This document shows, piece by piece, positions 33,100-44,570 of a stretch of 64,000 nucleotides of DNA. The DNA is from Chaetoderma sp. LZ-2023a (lineage: Eukaryota; Mollusca; Caudofoveata; Chaetodermatida; Chaetodermatidae): NCBI GenBank assembly GCA_034401795.1, contig CM067373.1, positions 92,203,624 to 92,267,623 on the forward strand, given 5' to 3'. Both the position numbers and the translations under genes were made by a program. How positions within the stretch are numbered: the first letter of the stretch is position 1; every line of letters begins with the position of its first letter. The notes under the pieces were generated by a model. The model was not told the origin of the DNA, searched no databases, and saw nothing but the letters and a program-made list of their open reading frames with translations.

Positions 33100-34150
33100 G
33101 ACAATAGGGCCTCAATTCAATGTTCAAACAAATTCTTACATTCACAAATAAGTCAACCCGGAAGTAATTTCATTATTATTCCCAAATACATGTATATATA
33201 CAAACAGGCGACTTTTACTCGGACAAAAGACTGTCATATAGAAGCAGGATTTGAACTTACCACTTCGCCCTGTCTGTATTCGGCTGCATCTCTGGTTAAC
33301 AGCGAAACTTTCAGAAAATACGTTTATCCTTAAAACAACAGTGAATAAATCCATAAGTCCACACAATATATATAAAACATGTCTAAGTTAGCCGCTCAGA
33401 GCTAAAATCACAACTCCTGATTCATCCTAGTTTATCCGCCATGATCAGTTTTACCTATATACTCCTAAATACAGGTATATAAAACGTGGACCAAAAACTC
33501 ATACTGATAACATCCTGTCCTCTAAGCGAGGTTTTCTGGATGATGCTTCATGCATGACAAAAACGTAACTTAAACAGATATTGAAATAAATAAAAAATTC
33601 AGGTGAGGAGTACTGTACAGAAACTAGTGTGAAAGAAAACCTGTTTAGCGTCACAATGTGTGGAGTCTATATGAAGGGACAGTTAACGGTGAACAGACAG
33701 AAAAGCCACCTGTATTAAATGGCCCGCCTCAGGTAGGCATGACTGTGAACAAACACATTTTCATCTCCTCTACATTTCTTTTTCAACCACATTTCCTTAA
33801 AAATAAAATCCTTACTTTTAGAAGCTGAATAGAAAAGGTGCTAAACAGCTTGAAAATGAATTAACCTGAAACTTGACAACCTTTAGTCAAATCGTTTACA
33901 AAAGATTCACCAGAAGCTTATCTAAAGCATGTGCATAAGCAATAACAAATCAGAATAAAATAGGTTGTGAGTAATGGAGCTAAAGTTTACATAGGTGTAT
34001 ACATCCTATAAACTTCATTCTAACTTAATTCGCGCTTACCTCCACTTGAAATAGGGAAAAACTCTATTTACTCTTGTTATGAAACCTATATTAATATATT
34101 GAAAAAAATTTGTTATTTCAGTAGCAGTGAAAGGCCTCAAATAAAAGTAC
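33100..34150. other. No gene seen
   Basis: No MITE, tandem repeat or recognisable coding frame. One minus-strand frame (33366-33142, 74 codons) shows no known domain. Being comparatively free of repeats, this is a reasonable place to look for host exons with transcript data. Confidence 0.35.
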
Positions 34151-34159
34151 AGTACAACT

Positions 34160-34345
34160 TGTAAATAAGTCAAAATGTTTCCAAAACAAACAGAAACGTG
34201 TTACTTAGTACAATTTTGAACATGATGTAAGAAATGTTCTGTTGAATATTTTAAAATTAACTTGAAGTACAAAATATTCAACAGTACATTTTATTTTGCT
34301 CTGGAAACATCCTAGGTTATTTCTGGGATATACTGTACTTACACC
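34160..34345. mobile_element. Palindromic MITE B, long-arm variant
   Basis: TGTTTCCAAAACAAACAGAA opposes GCTCTGGAAACATCC. The core TCTGTTGAATATTTTAAAAT / ACAAAATATTCAACAG has lost its TGCTGCC loop. Matches the element at 9892-10085. Confidence 0.65.
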
Positions 34346-34365
34346 ACAGAATGTCCCCGTGACTA

Positions 34366-34562
34366 TTTCACTAACAAGTCCCTGAAAAAGTATGTTCTTT
34401 ATGATATAAAACTTATTCCGTTGAATATTTTGAAATTAATTAGACTGCAAGCCGATGCTGCCTAATAGGCAATGGCTTCTAGTCAAATTAATTTCAAAAC
34501 ATTCAACAGTCCTGTAATGTTGTCGTGAAAATGAAATATGGGGAATTCATCAGTGAAAGGGC
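34366..34562. mobile_element. MITE C copy
   Basis: TTTCACTAACAAGTCCCTGA at left and GAATTCATCAGTGAAAGG at right are the C-type ends. Core GTTGAATATTTTGAAATTAA with complement and TGCTGCCTAATAGGCAATGG loop. Confidence 0.72.
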
Positions 34563-34617
34563 TAATGTAAAGCCAAACAGGAAAGGTATGTCAGTTTTAA
34601 TATCCTCTCCTTTTTAA

Positions 34618-36100
34618 ACATTTAATAGTCAAGGTGGGCAAAACATAACCTCTGAAGTGATCTTTAGAAAAGTATTTTTGAAAATTTACCAATGGTATAA
34701 ATGGCTAGATAAATGTTCCAGTCATTCCACCTGTAAATTTTCAGAAAATTGTCTCCGCCTGCAAATTGACGTTAAAGTTCTCATATCCCCTAAAATATAG
34801 ACACTTTTGCATGAGATATGCGATGCCTGGTGATTTCTGTTCAGTTTACCCAGACTGCAAAAGATTACCCAGCATGCACTGTTGCCCAGCATGCAATGCC
34901 GTGCCTCCATAATCGTTGTAACTGTTGGATGCCATATTCGTTTAGTCTATTGTCTGCACAAGCCAGGATTTCTCAAACAAAACCAACCCGCTTGCATGCA
35001 AATAGTCATTTGTCCGCCAGCTCTGGAAGCGTAAGCATGCACGTAGGATGCATTCACGGCAGTATATTCCAGTCTGTGTTTCAACGCTGTTCAGAGAAAG
35101 TGTGTCAATTTCCAGGAGAAAATACGAGAAAGCTTTTATATACTTTGAAAATAATTTGTGTGAAAGTTGTTGCTATCAATAACATCCCCAGCATTCAGTC
35201 AAATTATTGTCAAAATAATTAGTAGATAATGCGATTACTACCTGCTACCGATTTAATACTAATTTGAATGAACATTGTTGCTGCAAGAAGTTTTCAGTCT
35301 GTATGTTCTAAAATAAGCATCATTATTTCACTCAACTAATCATTCAGTCTTTGCGCGAAAGCATATATAGGGCATAGGCCTATGCTCAATCTACTTATAT
35401 AGTAAGATATTGACTGCATGTGCGCGGATAACAATTCTACAATGTCGTTGGCGCCTTAGTAATCAGCAACTTACAATCAAATTCCTGTTCAAATCAGTAG
35501 CGACTGTAGACTGAAAATTATAATGGTTATTTTAGACTGAAAGTTGTTGCAGCAACAATGTTCATTCAAATTAGTATAAGATATGTTGCAGGAAGTCATC
35601 GCATTACGTACTAATTATGTTGACAATAATTTGACAGAATATTGTTGCTGTCATTTACAGCAACAACTTTCACGCAAATTATTGTCAAAGTATATAAAAG
35701 CTTTCTCCTATATTCTCCTGGAAATTGACACACTTTCTCTGAACAGTATTGAAATACAGACTGTCGAATGTACTGCTGGGAATACGAATTACGTGCGTGC
35801 TTACTCTTCCAGAGCTGGAGGACAAATGACTATTTGCAGGTGCAAGCAGGTTGGTTTTGTTTGAGAAATCTTGGTTTGTGGTGACAATAGACTAAACGAA
35901 TATGGCGTCCAATTCTTACAACGATTATAGAGGCAGGGCATTGCATGCTGGGTAGCATTGCACGCTGGGTAGCATTGCACTCTGGGTAAATTCATCAGAA
36001 ATCAATGGGCATCTCATATGTCGTGCAAGTGTCTATATTTAAGGGGATATAAGAACTTTAAATTTGCAAATTTTTTTATTTTCTTGGCCAATTGTGACCA
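34618..36100. mobile_element. MITE A copy (A11) split by a large palindrome
   Basis: Left part 34618-34775 runs from the left tip through the core to TGCAAATTGACG. Right part 36058-36100 continues AATTTGCAAATTTTTTTATT to GTGACCATTAA. The 1282-bp TTAA element sits between. Confidence 0.75.
34776..36057. mobile_element. 1282-bp near-palindromic TTAA element
   Basis: Flanked by TTAA at 34772-34775 and 36058-36061. Termini AGTTCTCATATCCCC and GGGGATATAAGAACT are inverse complements with one mismatch. Almost the whole element pairs with itself around about 35415. Matched landmarks include 34850-34900 with 35935-35990 (CCAGCATGCA/TGCATGCTGG), 35070-35120 with 35715-35745 (GAGAAAGTGTGTCAATTTCC / GGAAATTGACACACTTTCTC) and 35230-35310 with 35520-35600 (ACTAATTTGAATGAACATTG). 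The right arm holds an extra copy of GCTGGGTAGCATTGCAC. Two long open frames are by-products of the fold. TTAA flanks point to a piggyBac-like mobiliser, but the tips are not the usual CCC. Confidence 0.8.
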
Positions 36101-36104
36101 TTAA

Positions 36105-36310
36105 CCCTTTCATCGATGAATTCCTCACATCACATTTTTAAGACAACAGTACAGGAGCTGTTGAATATTTTGAAATTAACTTGACTGGAAGCTGATGCTG
36201 TAGGCAGTAACGGCTTCCAGCTAAATTAAAGTCAAACTATTCAACAGAATAAATTGTATATCGTAAAGAATATACTTTTTCCGGGATTTGTCGGTGAAAA
36301 GGTGAAATGG
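36105..36310. mobile_element. MITE C copy
   Basis: Directly abuts the end of A11 at a shared TTAA (36101-36104). Starts CCCTTTCATCGATGAATTCC; core GCTGTTGAATATTTTGAAAT; right end GGGATTTGTCGGTGAAAAGG before TTAA (36311-36314). Confidence 0.78.
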
Positions 36311-37830
36311 TTAACCTACGCTATACTCATAGAGTGGCAACAGAGTTTTGAAATCATACCTAACAGCAGTGGTCCTTTGGTGTTAACTGAGCCATGAAAA
36401 GCATGTCACCATGAACAAATATTGATACACAACACACATTTAGCCGAAGCTATCCCATAACAACCATATGTGCAAAATGAGGAAATAACACCCTGGAATA
36501 AATTTATTTACACCATTAACTCACTTTTACGTTAATTGAGATACAAAAGTAGGTCACAGTGACCTACATTTCATACATGACATGGTGGTGCCATATGCGG
36601 ACAAGTGTTTGATTTCTATTTTATCCGCTTTCAGGCAAAACGGTGGACAGCATTGACCTGTGCAGTTTTCAATTTTATTTGTGGCAGAGTGAATGTTAAT
36701 TAACTATACTATGAGCCATGCAATGTCAGCATGTGGCTCATAACTGGTTTTTATTTAGAGGCATATCGAGCTATGACACAAACTCGCAATGAAATACTTG
36801 GTAGAAACAACAGGATCAAACAAGCGGCCCAAGGGAATTCTGGACAGATGGATGGCCATACATGCATACAAACACCCTAACATTTACCAAGTTAATGACA
36901 AATTGCAACTAAACTGTTGGAGGAGTTGCGTTGACTAGAAATGATTATCAGATTATCAGCAACGGACAGACAGACAGACATTCTGGACAGACGGATGGAC
37001 GCACAGGCATAAAGAGAAGAAATGATTGGATGGACAGGAAGACAGATTGCTGGACAGAAAAATTTCTCATATAATCGACAGATTATCTCTCCTTGGAACT
37101 GAGGTTATTTCTTCAATTACGGTTATCTTCCTTAGCTAACTATTCTGAATCTCGCATCGACGCTTGATTTTAATAAATAAAATAAACATATATTTTATTT
37201 ATTTATTTGTGCATAGCTATACCATGACTACTTAGTATGCCATGCAGAACGCAAATACCGGTAGTTAATTCTATTTTCACATACGCATAATAAGGAAGTA
37301 ATTATAAATTACTTATTGGGAATAACTAAGCACACATTTACACCACCACCTTCCTTTCACCCTGCTCTTTCCCTTGAGAAAGCTGTTGATCATGTGCCCA
37401 AATTCTATTAATTGACACAAAATAATACACTTAAAAGATAATCTGCACAACTTATTAACTAGTCCATATCACATCATGCTAAATAAACTTAAAGGAGAAA
37501 AATTATAGAAAATACGATAGTAGATTGGTTTCGTCAAATATAAGTTACACAACACTGGTTAACACACTTGATGCAAATTGTAAGACTTAAGATAATCTCA
37601 AGGTGCCTTAACACTGGCTCATTTTACATCCAGATATATAAATATATGACATTCCAAAATCCACATTCTGATCATTTAAAATAAAATTTGGCTTAAAGCT
37701 GTTGCTTGCCAGTCAAACAATATTTAAAAAATTTGATTGTTCCATATTCATGTCCATTGAAAACCAATAATCACCTTGAAATTTGACAGCCATTGGGTTT
37801 GGAATTCAGGCAGGCTTTGCTTTACCATTT
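36311..37830. other. No gene seen; possible receptor site and J-like scraps
   Basis: Contains a perfect IR3 palindrome at 36549-36567 and, near 36820-37060, short J-like or K-like phrases (GCGGCCCAAGGGAATTC, GGACAGACGGATGGACGC). A weak B-type half palindrome lies at 37680-37750. No coding frame. Confidence 0.4.
36549..36567. promoter_or_regulatory. Candidate nuclear-receptor element (IR3)
   Basis: GTAGGTCACAGTGACCTAC is an inverted repeat of AGGTCA with a 3-base spacer, identical to the vertebrate estrogen-receptor consensus GGTCANNNTGACC, and its palindrome extends to 8 bases per arm. Only the sequence match is shown; no promoter or gene is identified nearby. Confidence 0.3.
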
Positions 37831-37834
37831 AACT

Positions 37835-38028
37835 GTCTGGCTGCTGAGTTTTTGCCACGACATATTCCAGGGGTTAAATCTCTGAACCTGCTAAATATTT
37901 TGAAAATAATTTGACTGAAAGTTGTTGGTGGCAACTTTCAGTCAAATTGTTCTTAAAAAAATCAGCAGGTCCAGAGTTTACTGGCAATTGAAATTATTGT
38001 CTGGTGTCTTGAAGCAGTCAGACAGTTA
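37835..38028. mobile_element. Palindromic MITE B (AGTTGTTGG subtype)
   Basis: GACTGAAAGTTGTTGGTGGC directly joined to AACTTTCAGTCAAATTGTTC, with outer arms ACTGTCTGGCTGCTGAG and AGCAGTCAGACAGTTAA that also pair. Ends at the TTAA (38026-38029) where A12 begins. Confidence 0.72.
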
Positions 38029-38029
38029 A

Positions 38030-38280
38030 CAACCAAGTTGCACAAAACGGAATTTTGCAGTAGTCTTGAGAAATGTTCCTTTGTAGACTATGAGAATGCG
38101 ATTTTTGAAATTTTATCACTGCCACTGAAATGACTGGCTCGATAACCAAGCCAATCAGGCTCGATATCGGAGCCAGTTATTCCGGTGAGAAATCTTCAAG
38201 AATAATCTTCTCTTCTGGCCAACTGACATTTTTTATAAGACAATTGATATTTTCTGACACAAATTTGAGGGTTAAAAGGC
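38030..38280. mobile_element. MITE A copy (A12) with extra core segment
   Basis: Core contains TGACTGGCTCGATAACCAAG, then CCAATCAGGCTCGATATCGG and AGCCAGTTATTCC, so the centre is longer than in other copies by about 20 bases. Right tip GAGGGTTAAAAGGCTAA. Confidence 0.75.
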
Positions 38281-38656
38281 TAAATCCTCTATAACTGGTC
38301 AGAATAATCATACAAGAAATCATAACAATAGAAGCTAGCTAGCAGACTGAGTGACCAGTACTGACCATTACTGAATATACACTGATTAACCCATATGTCT
38401 CAAGTGTTTATTGGAACCTGTGTGAAGGAAAAAAGACCAGTTTGTAAATAAAGCTGTTGCTGTATTAGACAACAGTTATTTTGTTTTCAAAATGGACATT
38501 GTTATTACTAAAAGAGTACAGATCATTAGTATTATCTGTACACTAATCCACAGGCTTACAAGGGGTAATGGGTGTTAATCATTTACTTAGGTTAGCCATA
38601 AGCCAGTAGAATAACAGTAGACTTATCCCACACTTCATTCACTATAAAATTACCAA

Positions 38657-41089
38657 ACAAGAGGCCCAGGGGGCCTGTGTCACTCACCTGGACTCCTGGA
38701 GCACTCTAATTTTTTGTCAAAATTGTTGGTGGGTTGTTTAGGAGTAGTCTTTTAAATGAGTTTGTGGACATTTTTGCAAGTCCAATATAGCCGCCAAACA
38801 TGCTACATTTTGATTGGTCTACTGTGGCCATGTTTTTGACTTAGTTCCTTCCCATGAACAAACTTTAATGGCACTCAGAGCCCTAATAATATCTCTCAGA
38901 TTTCGGCTCAGTCCATTCAGTGATTCTGGAGTTGTTTTGGCACAAAATAGGTTGCCCAAGATGGCTGCCAAACCATTTGGCCAATCAAGTTCCCTTGAAT
39001 AAACTTGGTACAGCCCTTGCCCTAGATGATATTTCATGCATTTTGAACTGATCCCCTAAGCAGTTTCGGCAAAGATTTTTAAAGACATTTCTAAAAATCG
39101 GCCGCCGTCCGAGATGGCCGCCAGCCAAATCGGCCAATTGGCTTTGTTTGAACAGACATGGACCTCTATGCCCTCAGAATGCTTCCTACCCTACCAGATA
39201 TACCTGAAATCAGTCCAGTGGTTCTCGAGAAGACATTTTAAATTTCCCATTGCTTTAGGATGGGAATTTTTGGCAGGAAAAAGATCCAAGATGACCGCCA
39301 AACCATTTATGAAATGGCAAATATGAAATCAGAATACACACAAACATATATATAAAACCAATTTCGGCCTCAAAATCCATCAAATAAAAAATCCAATCAG
39401 GCCGCCATATATGTTACATTTCGATTGGCCCACGGCGGCCATGTTTTCTGATGGATCACCTTCCTTTGAACAAACTTTAATGGCCCTTAGTGTCTAATCA
39501 TATCTCCACAATTTTGGCCTGATCACTTCAGTGGGTCTAGAGTTGTTTTCGGGAAAACTAGGTCATCCAAGATGGCCACCAAACCATTTGGTCAATCAAG
39601 TCCTCTTGAAGAAACATGGCTTACCTTTTGTCCTAGATGAAGTTTCATGAGTTTTGAATCAATTCCCCAAGCGGTTTCGGAGAAGATTTTTAAAGACATT
39701 TCCTAAAATCGGCTGAAATCCAAGATGGCCCAAATTGGCCAATTGGGTTCATTTGAACAAACTTGGATCCTATGTCCTAAGGATACATCCTGCCACATAT
39801 AATTGAAATCGGCCTAGCAGTTCTCGAGAAAACATTTTAAATTTATCATTGTTTTAGTATGGGAGACTTTGGCGGGAAAATAATCCAAGATGGCCACCAA
39901 ACCGTTTATACGACAGTTTTGAAAATGGCAAATTTGAGCTCAGGATACCCAAAAACATATATAAAACCAATTTCATCCTCAAAATTCATCAAATAAAAAA
40001 AATCCAATATGGCCGCCAAACACGTTATTCCATAATCATATCTAGCAAATTTCGACCCGATCCCTTCAGCGGTTCTGGAGAAGTTGTTTACGCTAAAACT
40101 AGGTCAACCAAGATGGCCGCCGAGCCATTTGAACAATCAAGTTCTCTTGAACAAACTTGGTTCAACTCTTTCCATAGATCACATTTCATGAGGCTTGCAT
40201 CAATCCCCCACACGGTTTCGGAGATTTTTAGACGTTTCTAAAAATCAGCCGAAATCCAAGATGGCTGCTATCCCAATTGGCCGATCAGCTTCATTTGAAC
40301 ACACTTGAATCTCTATGCCCTAAGGATGCTTCCTGCCAAATATAATTGAAACTGCCCCAGTAGTTCTCGAGAACACGACATTTAAAATTCCTATTGTTTT
40401 AGTATAGGAGCTTCTGGCAGAAAAATGATCCAACATGGCCTCGAAACCGCACATCCGACTGTTTCGAAAATTGCAAATTTGAGATCAGAATACCCAAAAA
40501 CAGATATGAAACCAATTTCAGCCTCAAAATCCATCAAATAAAAAAATCCAATATGGCCGCCAAACATGCTATATTTTGATTGGCCCACAGTAGCCATGTT
40601 TTTTTACGGTTCTCCTTCCCTTGAACAAACCCTAATGGCCCTTAGTCCCTAATCATATCAGCCAAATTTCGACCTGATCCCTTCAGCGGTTCTGGAGAAA
40701 ACGTTTTTGCTAAAACTAGGTCAACTAAGATAGCCGCCGAACCATTTGACCAATCAAGTCCCCTTGAACTGACTTGGTTCGGCTCTTGCCCTAGATCATA
40801 TTTCGTGAGGTTTGCATCAACCCCACAAACGGTTTCGGAGATTTTTAAAGACGTTTCCTAAAATCGGCCAAAATCCAAGATGGCCACCAGCCAAATTGCC
40901 CACTCGGCTTCATTTGAACAAATTTGGATCCCTATGTCCTCAGGATGCTTCCTGCCAAATATTAATTGAAATCGGCCCAGTGGTTCTTGAGAAGTCATTT
41001 AAAGGAAAAGTTGACGGACGGACGATGGACACACAACGGATGGTCGCCATGGCATAAGCTCACTTGGCCTTTAAGGCCAGGTGAGCTAA
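38657..41089 (+). mobile_element. Repeat J copy 3, internally amplified
   Basis: Starts ACAAGAGGCCCAGGGGGCCT, ends GCCAGGTGAGCTAA with a terminal hairpin (AGCTCACTTGGCC / GGCCAGGTGAGCT). The body is about four diverged units of 540-610 bp. Each begins near CAAATAAAAAATCCAAT plus GGCCGCCA (38780, 39390, 39990, 40535) and contains AACTAGGTCA, CCAAGATGGC and CGGTTTCGGAG phrases. No embedded B palindromes, unlike copies 1 and 2. AACAAG occurs at both outer edges (38656-38660 region and 41088-41092), a possible target duplication. Confidence 0.78.
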
Positions 41090-41290
41090 CAAGTGTGTGT
41101 GTGTGTGTGTGCGTGCGCAAGCATGCATGCATGTGTCTTTGTGTGTGAGAGCATGATACTTGCATGTGTTCGGTTCTACTGAGGGGATGGATCTTCACCA
41201 AACTTGAGTGGGAGGTTGAGTGTAGGGTCCCGAAGGAGATTATCAATTTTGGGGTCAACATGTCAACAGTTAAGTTCACTGGAAAGGTTA
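41090..41290 (+). repeat. GT tract plus repeat family K copy
   Basis: (GT)n followed by GCATGCATGCATGTGT, then GTTCTACTGAGGGGATGGAT, AACTTGAGTGGGAGG and ATCAATTTTGGGGTCAA. Similar strings recur at 41670-41765 and 59870-60045, always after a GT/GCAT tract or without it. Function unknown. Confidence 0.45.
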
Positions 41291-41669
41291 ACTATAATGC
41301 ACAGTCGATGATACTCCATTGGAAATCCCCCACGCCTTTCCAACTTTGAACAACTCCACTTCTACTCCCCATCCCCCTACACCCAAACAAGTATTTTATT
41401 GTAATTGTATTCTCGCAAACAGTTTCAGAGATAGCATCATGGACAGAATTTGTATAATATTTGACCTTTTGAGCAAGCTAAATATAAATGTAGGCTTGCA
41501 GTTCACAATCACATGGGTAACTCAGATAACAAATTTGGTTGAAATTTGACAAATGGTTTCACAGGAGATAGCCGAAGGAACAGATGGATGCATAGACATA
41601 GGTGATTGTAATATCCCCGCTGTTAGTTTTTCTTCAAAATGTGTGGGATAAAAATATCTGTGACAACTT

Positions 41670-41765
41670 ACGTTCTAATGAAGGGATCATGGACAAACTT
41701 GGGTGGATGGTTGCCATTGAGGCCCCGAAGAAATCTATTGATTGTGGAATCAAAAGATCCTGCTG
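41670..41765 (+). repeat. Repeat family K copy
   Basis: GTTCTAATGAAGGGATCATG, ACAAACTTGGGTGGATGG and CCCCGAAGAAATCTATTGAT match the K copy at 41180-41255 in order. Confidence 0.45.
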
Positions 41766-41827
41766 GTCAAGCTGAACTAAAAGGGCAGAGTGGTGTGACT
41801 CAGTTTCTACGAATTTTCTTTTTTTAA

Positions 41828-41915
41828 AAAGCAATTTGATTGAAGGTTATTTTTGCCTAAAGACTAATGGGGAACACTTTTGGTTAAATTGTGTTCAAAA
41901 TATTCAACAGCTGTC
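41828..41915. mobile_element. Palindromic MITE B, degraded
   Basis: AAAGCAATTTGATTGAAGGT against TTAAATTGTGTTCAAAATAT and ending TTCAACAGCTG; left tip lost. Confidence 0.45.
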
Positions 41916-42114
41916 AAATTCAATTCCCAACCCCTGAGAATTCTGCAGTCATATACATAGACTATATACTTGTACCATACCTATTATCCAATCAGAAATA
42001 AAGAACTTTTGCTTAACCATTCCACTGAAGCACATGTCAAATTCCTATGTCCTCTATTGCAAGAGTAGGATACTTACAGTGAACGGTGAACTAAAACTAA
42101 CTGACAGTGATGTC

Positions 42115-44035
42115 ACAACCCTGTTGAAGATAATGATGTCACAAGCTTGCTGACGACAGTGCTGTTAAAAGCTTGTTAAGATAATGAAGTTACAAGCTGG
42201 TTGAAGAGTGCCGTTATAAGCTTGATGAAGATAATGATGTTACAAGTTTGTCGAAGAGAGTGCTGTTATAAGCGTTATGAAGATAATGATGTCACAAGCT
42301 TGTTGAAAACAGTGCTGTTATAAGCTTGTTAAGACAGTGCTGTTATAAGCTTGAAGACTGCTGTTCTAAGCTTGATGAAGATAATGATGTCACAAGCTTG
42401 TTGAAGACAGTGCTGTTATAAGCTTGTTGAAGACAGTGCTGTTATAAGCTTGATGTCGATAATGATGTCACAAGCCTGTTGCAGACAGTGCTGTTAGAAG
42501 CTTGTTGAAGGTAGTGCTGTTATAAGCTTGTTGAAGACAGTGCTGTTATAAACTTGTTGAAGGCAGTGCTGTTATAAGCTTGATGATGATAATGATGTCA
42601 CAAGCTTGTTGAAGACAGTGCTGTTATAAGCTTATTGAAGACAGTGCTGTTATAAGCTTGTTGAAGACAGTATTGTTTATAAACTTGTTGAAGACAGTGC
42701 TGTTATAAGTTTGTTGAAGACAGTGCTGTTATAAGCTTGTTTAGTACAGTGCTGTTATAAGCTTGTTAAATACAGTGCTGTTATAAGCTTGTTGAAGACA
42801 GTGCTGTTATACGCTTGTTGAAGACAGTGCTGTTATAGGCTTGTTGAAGACAGTGCTGTTATAGCCTTGTTGAAGACAGTGCTGTTATAGGCTTGTTGAA
42901 GACAGTGCTGTTATAGGTTTGTTGAAGACAGTGCTGTTATAAGCTTGTTGAAGACAGTGCTGTTATAGGCTTGTTGAAGACAGTGCTGTTATAAGTTTGT
43001 TGAAGACAGTGCTGTTATAAGCTTGTAGAAGACAGTGCTGTTATAAGCTTGTTGAAGACAGTGCTGTTATAAGTGTGTTGAAGACAGTGCTGTTATAAGC
43101 TTGATGACGATAATGATGTCACAAGCCTGTTGAAGACAGTGCTGTTATAAGCTTGTTGAAGACAGTGCTGTTATAAGCTTGCTGAAGACAGTGCTGTTAT
43201 AAACTTGTTGAAGGCAGTGCTGTTATAAGCTTGGTGACGATAATGATGTCACAAGCTTGTTGAAGACAGTGCTGTTATAAGCTTATTGAAGACAGTGCTG
43301 TTATAAGCTTGTTGAAGACAGTATTGTTTATAAACTTGTTGAAGACAGCGCTGTTATAAGCTTGTTGAATACAGTGCTGTTATAAGCTTGTTAAATAGTG
43401 CTGTTATAAGTTTGTTGAAGACAGTGCTGTTATAGGCTTGTTGAAGACAGTGGTGTTATAAGCTTGTTGAAGACAGTGCTGTTATAAGCTTGTTGAAGAC
43501 AGTGCTGTTATAAGCTTGTTGAAGACAGTGCTGTTATAGGCTTGTTGAAGACAGTGCTGTTATAAGCTTGTTGAAGACAGTGCCGTTATAAACTTATTGA
43601 AGGCAGTGTCGTTATTAGCTTGATGACGATAATGATGTCACAAGCTTGTTGAAGACAGTGCTGTTATAAGCTTATTGAAGACAGTGCTGTTATAAGCTTG
43701 TTGAAGACAGTATTGTTTATAAACTTGTTGAAGACTGCTGTTATAAGTTTGTTGAAGACAGTGCTGTTATAGGCTTGTTGAAGACAGTGCTGTTATAGGC
43801 TTGTTGAAGACAGTGCTGTTATAAGTTTGTTGAAGACAGTGCTGTTATAAGCTTGTAGAAGACAGTGCTGTTATAAGCTTGTTGAAGACAGTGCTGTTAT
43901 AAGTGTGTTGAAGACAGTGCTTTGATTATTTTTTTGACTATAATGATGCTATAAGCCTAATGAAGACAATGTTGTTATAAGCTTGCTAAGGACAGCGAAG
44001 TTACACTCTTGTTGAAGACAATGTTGTTACCTTAG
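42115..44035. repeat. 26-bp minisatellite, about 70 copies, with 650-bp higher-order repeat
   Basis: Basic unit TTGTTGAAGACAGTGCTGTT plus ATAAGC (26 bp). A variant unit containing GATAATGATGTCACAAGC occurs at about 42451, 42581, 43101, 43231 and 43621. The pairs 42451/43101 and 42581/43231 are exactly 650 bp (25 units) apart, and 43231/43621 are 390 bp (15 units) apart. Units at both edges are more diverged. Many units carry AAGCTT. Confidence 0.93.
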
Positions 44036-44306
44036 CTGGTTGTTACATGTGTTGACAAAAGCTATGCTCTGGAAATCAATACACAGATGGATGGGCAAAT
44101 ACAAATAAAAGGTCTAATTCCTATGCTCTCCCTCCACCCCTAACCAAAGGGCCCACCCCCACCCCCAAAAGTTATGGTGTAGGAAATTTACGGGGACAAG
44201 TGAACTAAGACAAACTGACTTCCTTAATAGTTTATAACATATCAGGGTTGACATTTCCTATACAGCCAATTTTTTGTTCATTATAACTTATCTCATTTCT
44301 TATTAA

Positions 44307-44530
44307 CCCTTTAACACACAAAAGAATTATTTCAATTTTCTCATAGAAATTGTCAATTTACACACGAAATAAATACTATTTTTGAAAATTTACCACTGAA
44401 ATGATTGGCTCGGATATCGAGCCATTCATTCCAGTGTTAAATTTTCAAAAATAGTCTTCTCTTGGTCTGCAAATAGAAATTTCTCAAGACCACTAAAGAA
44501 GCTGCTTTTGGCCGACTTGATGGTTAAAAG
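44307..44530. mobile_element. MITE A copy (A13)
   Basis: Left TTAA at 44303-44306. Starts CCCTTTAACACACAAAAG; core ATTGGCTCGGATATCGAGCC; right tip GACTTGATGGTTAAAAGG. Confidence 0.82.
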
Positions 44531-44570
44531 GCTAACCATATAATATTCACATATCCCTTTACCCTTTCAC

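Noticed and set aside
34818-35995. Cys-rich frames of 134, 93 and 64 codons
   Set aside because: They lie on the two arms of the 1282-bp palindrome, and mirrored frames on opposite strands encode the same words. By-products of the fold.
16008-41089. J repeats as Helitrons
   Set aside because: The 3' hairpin plus CTAA is suggestive, but the 5' end lacks TC, insertion between A and T is seen at only one right edge (17692), and no RepHel protein is present.
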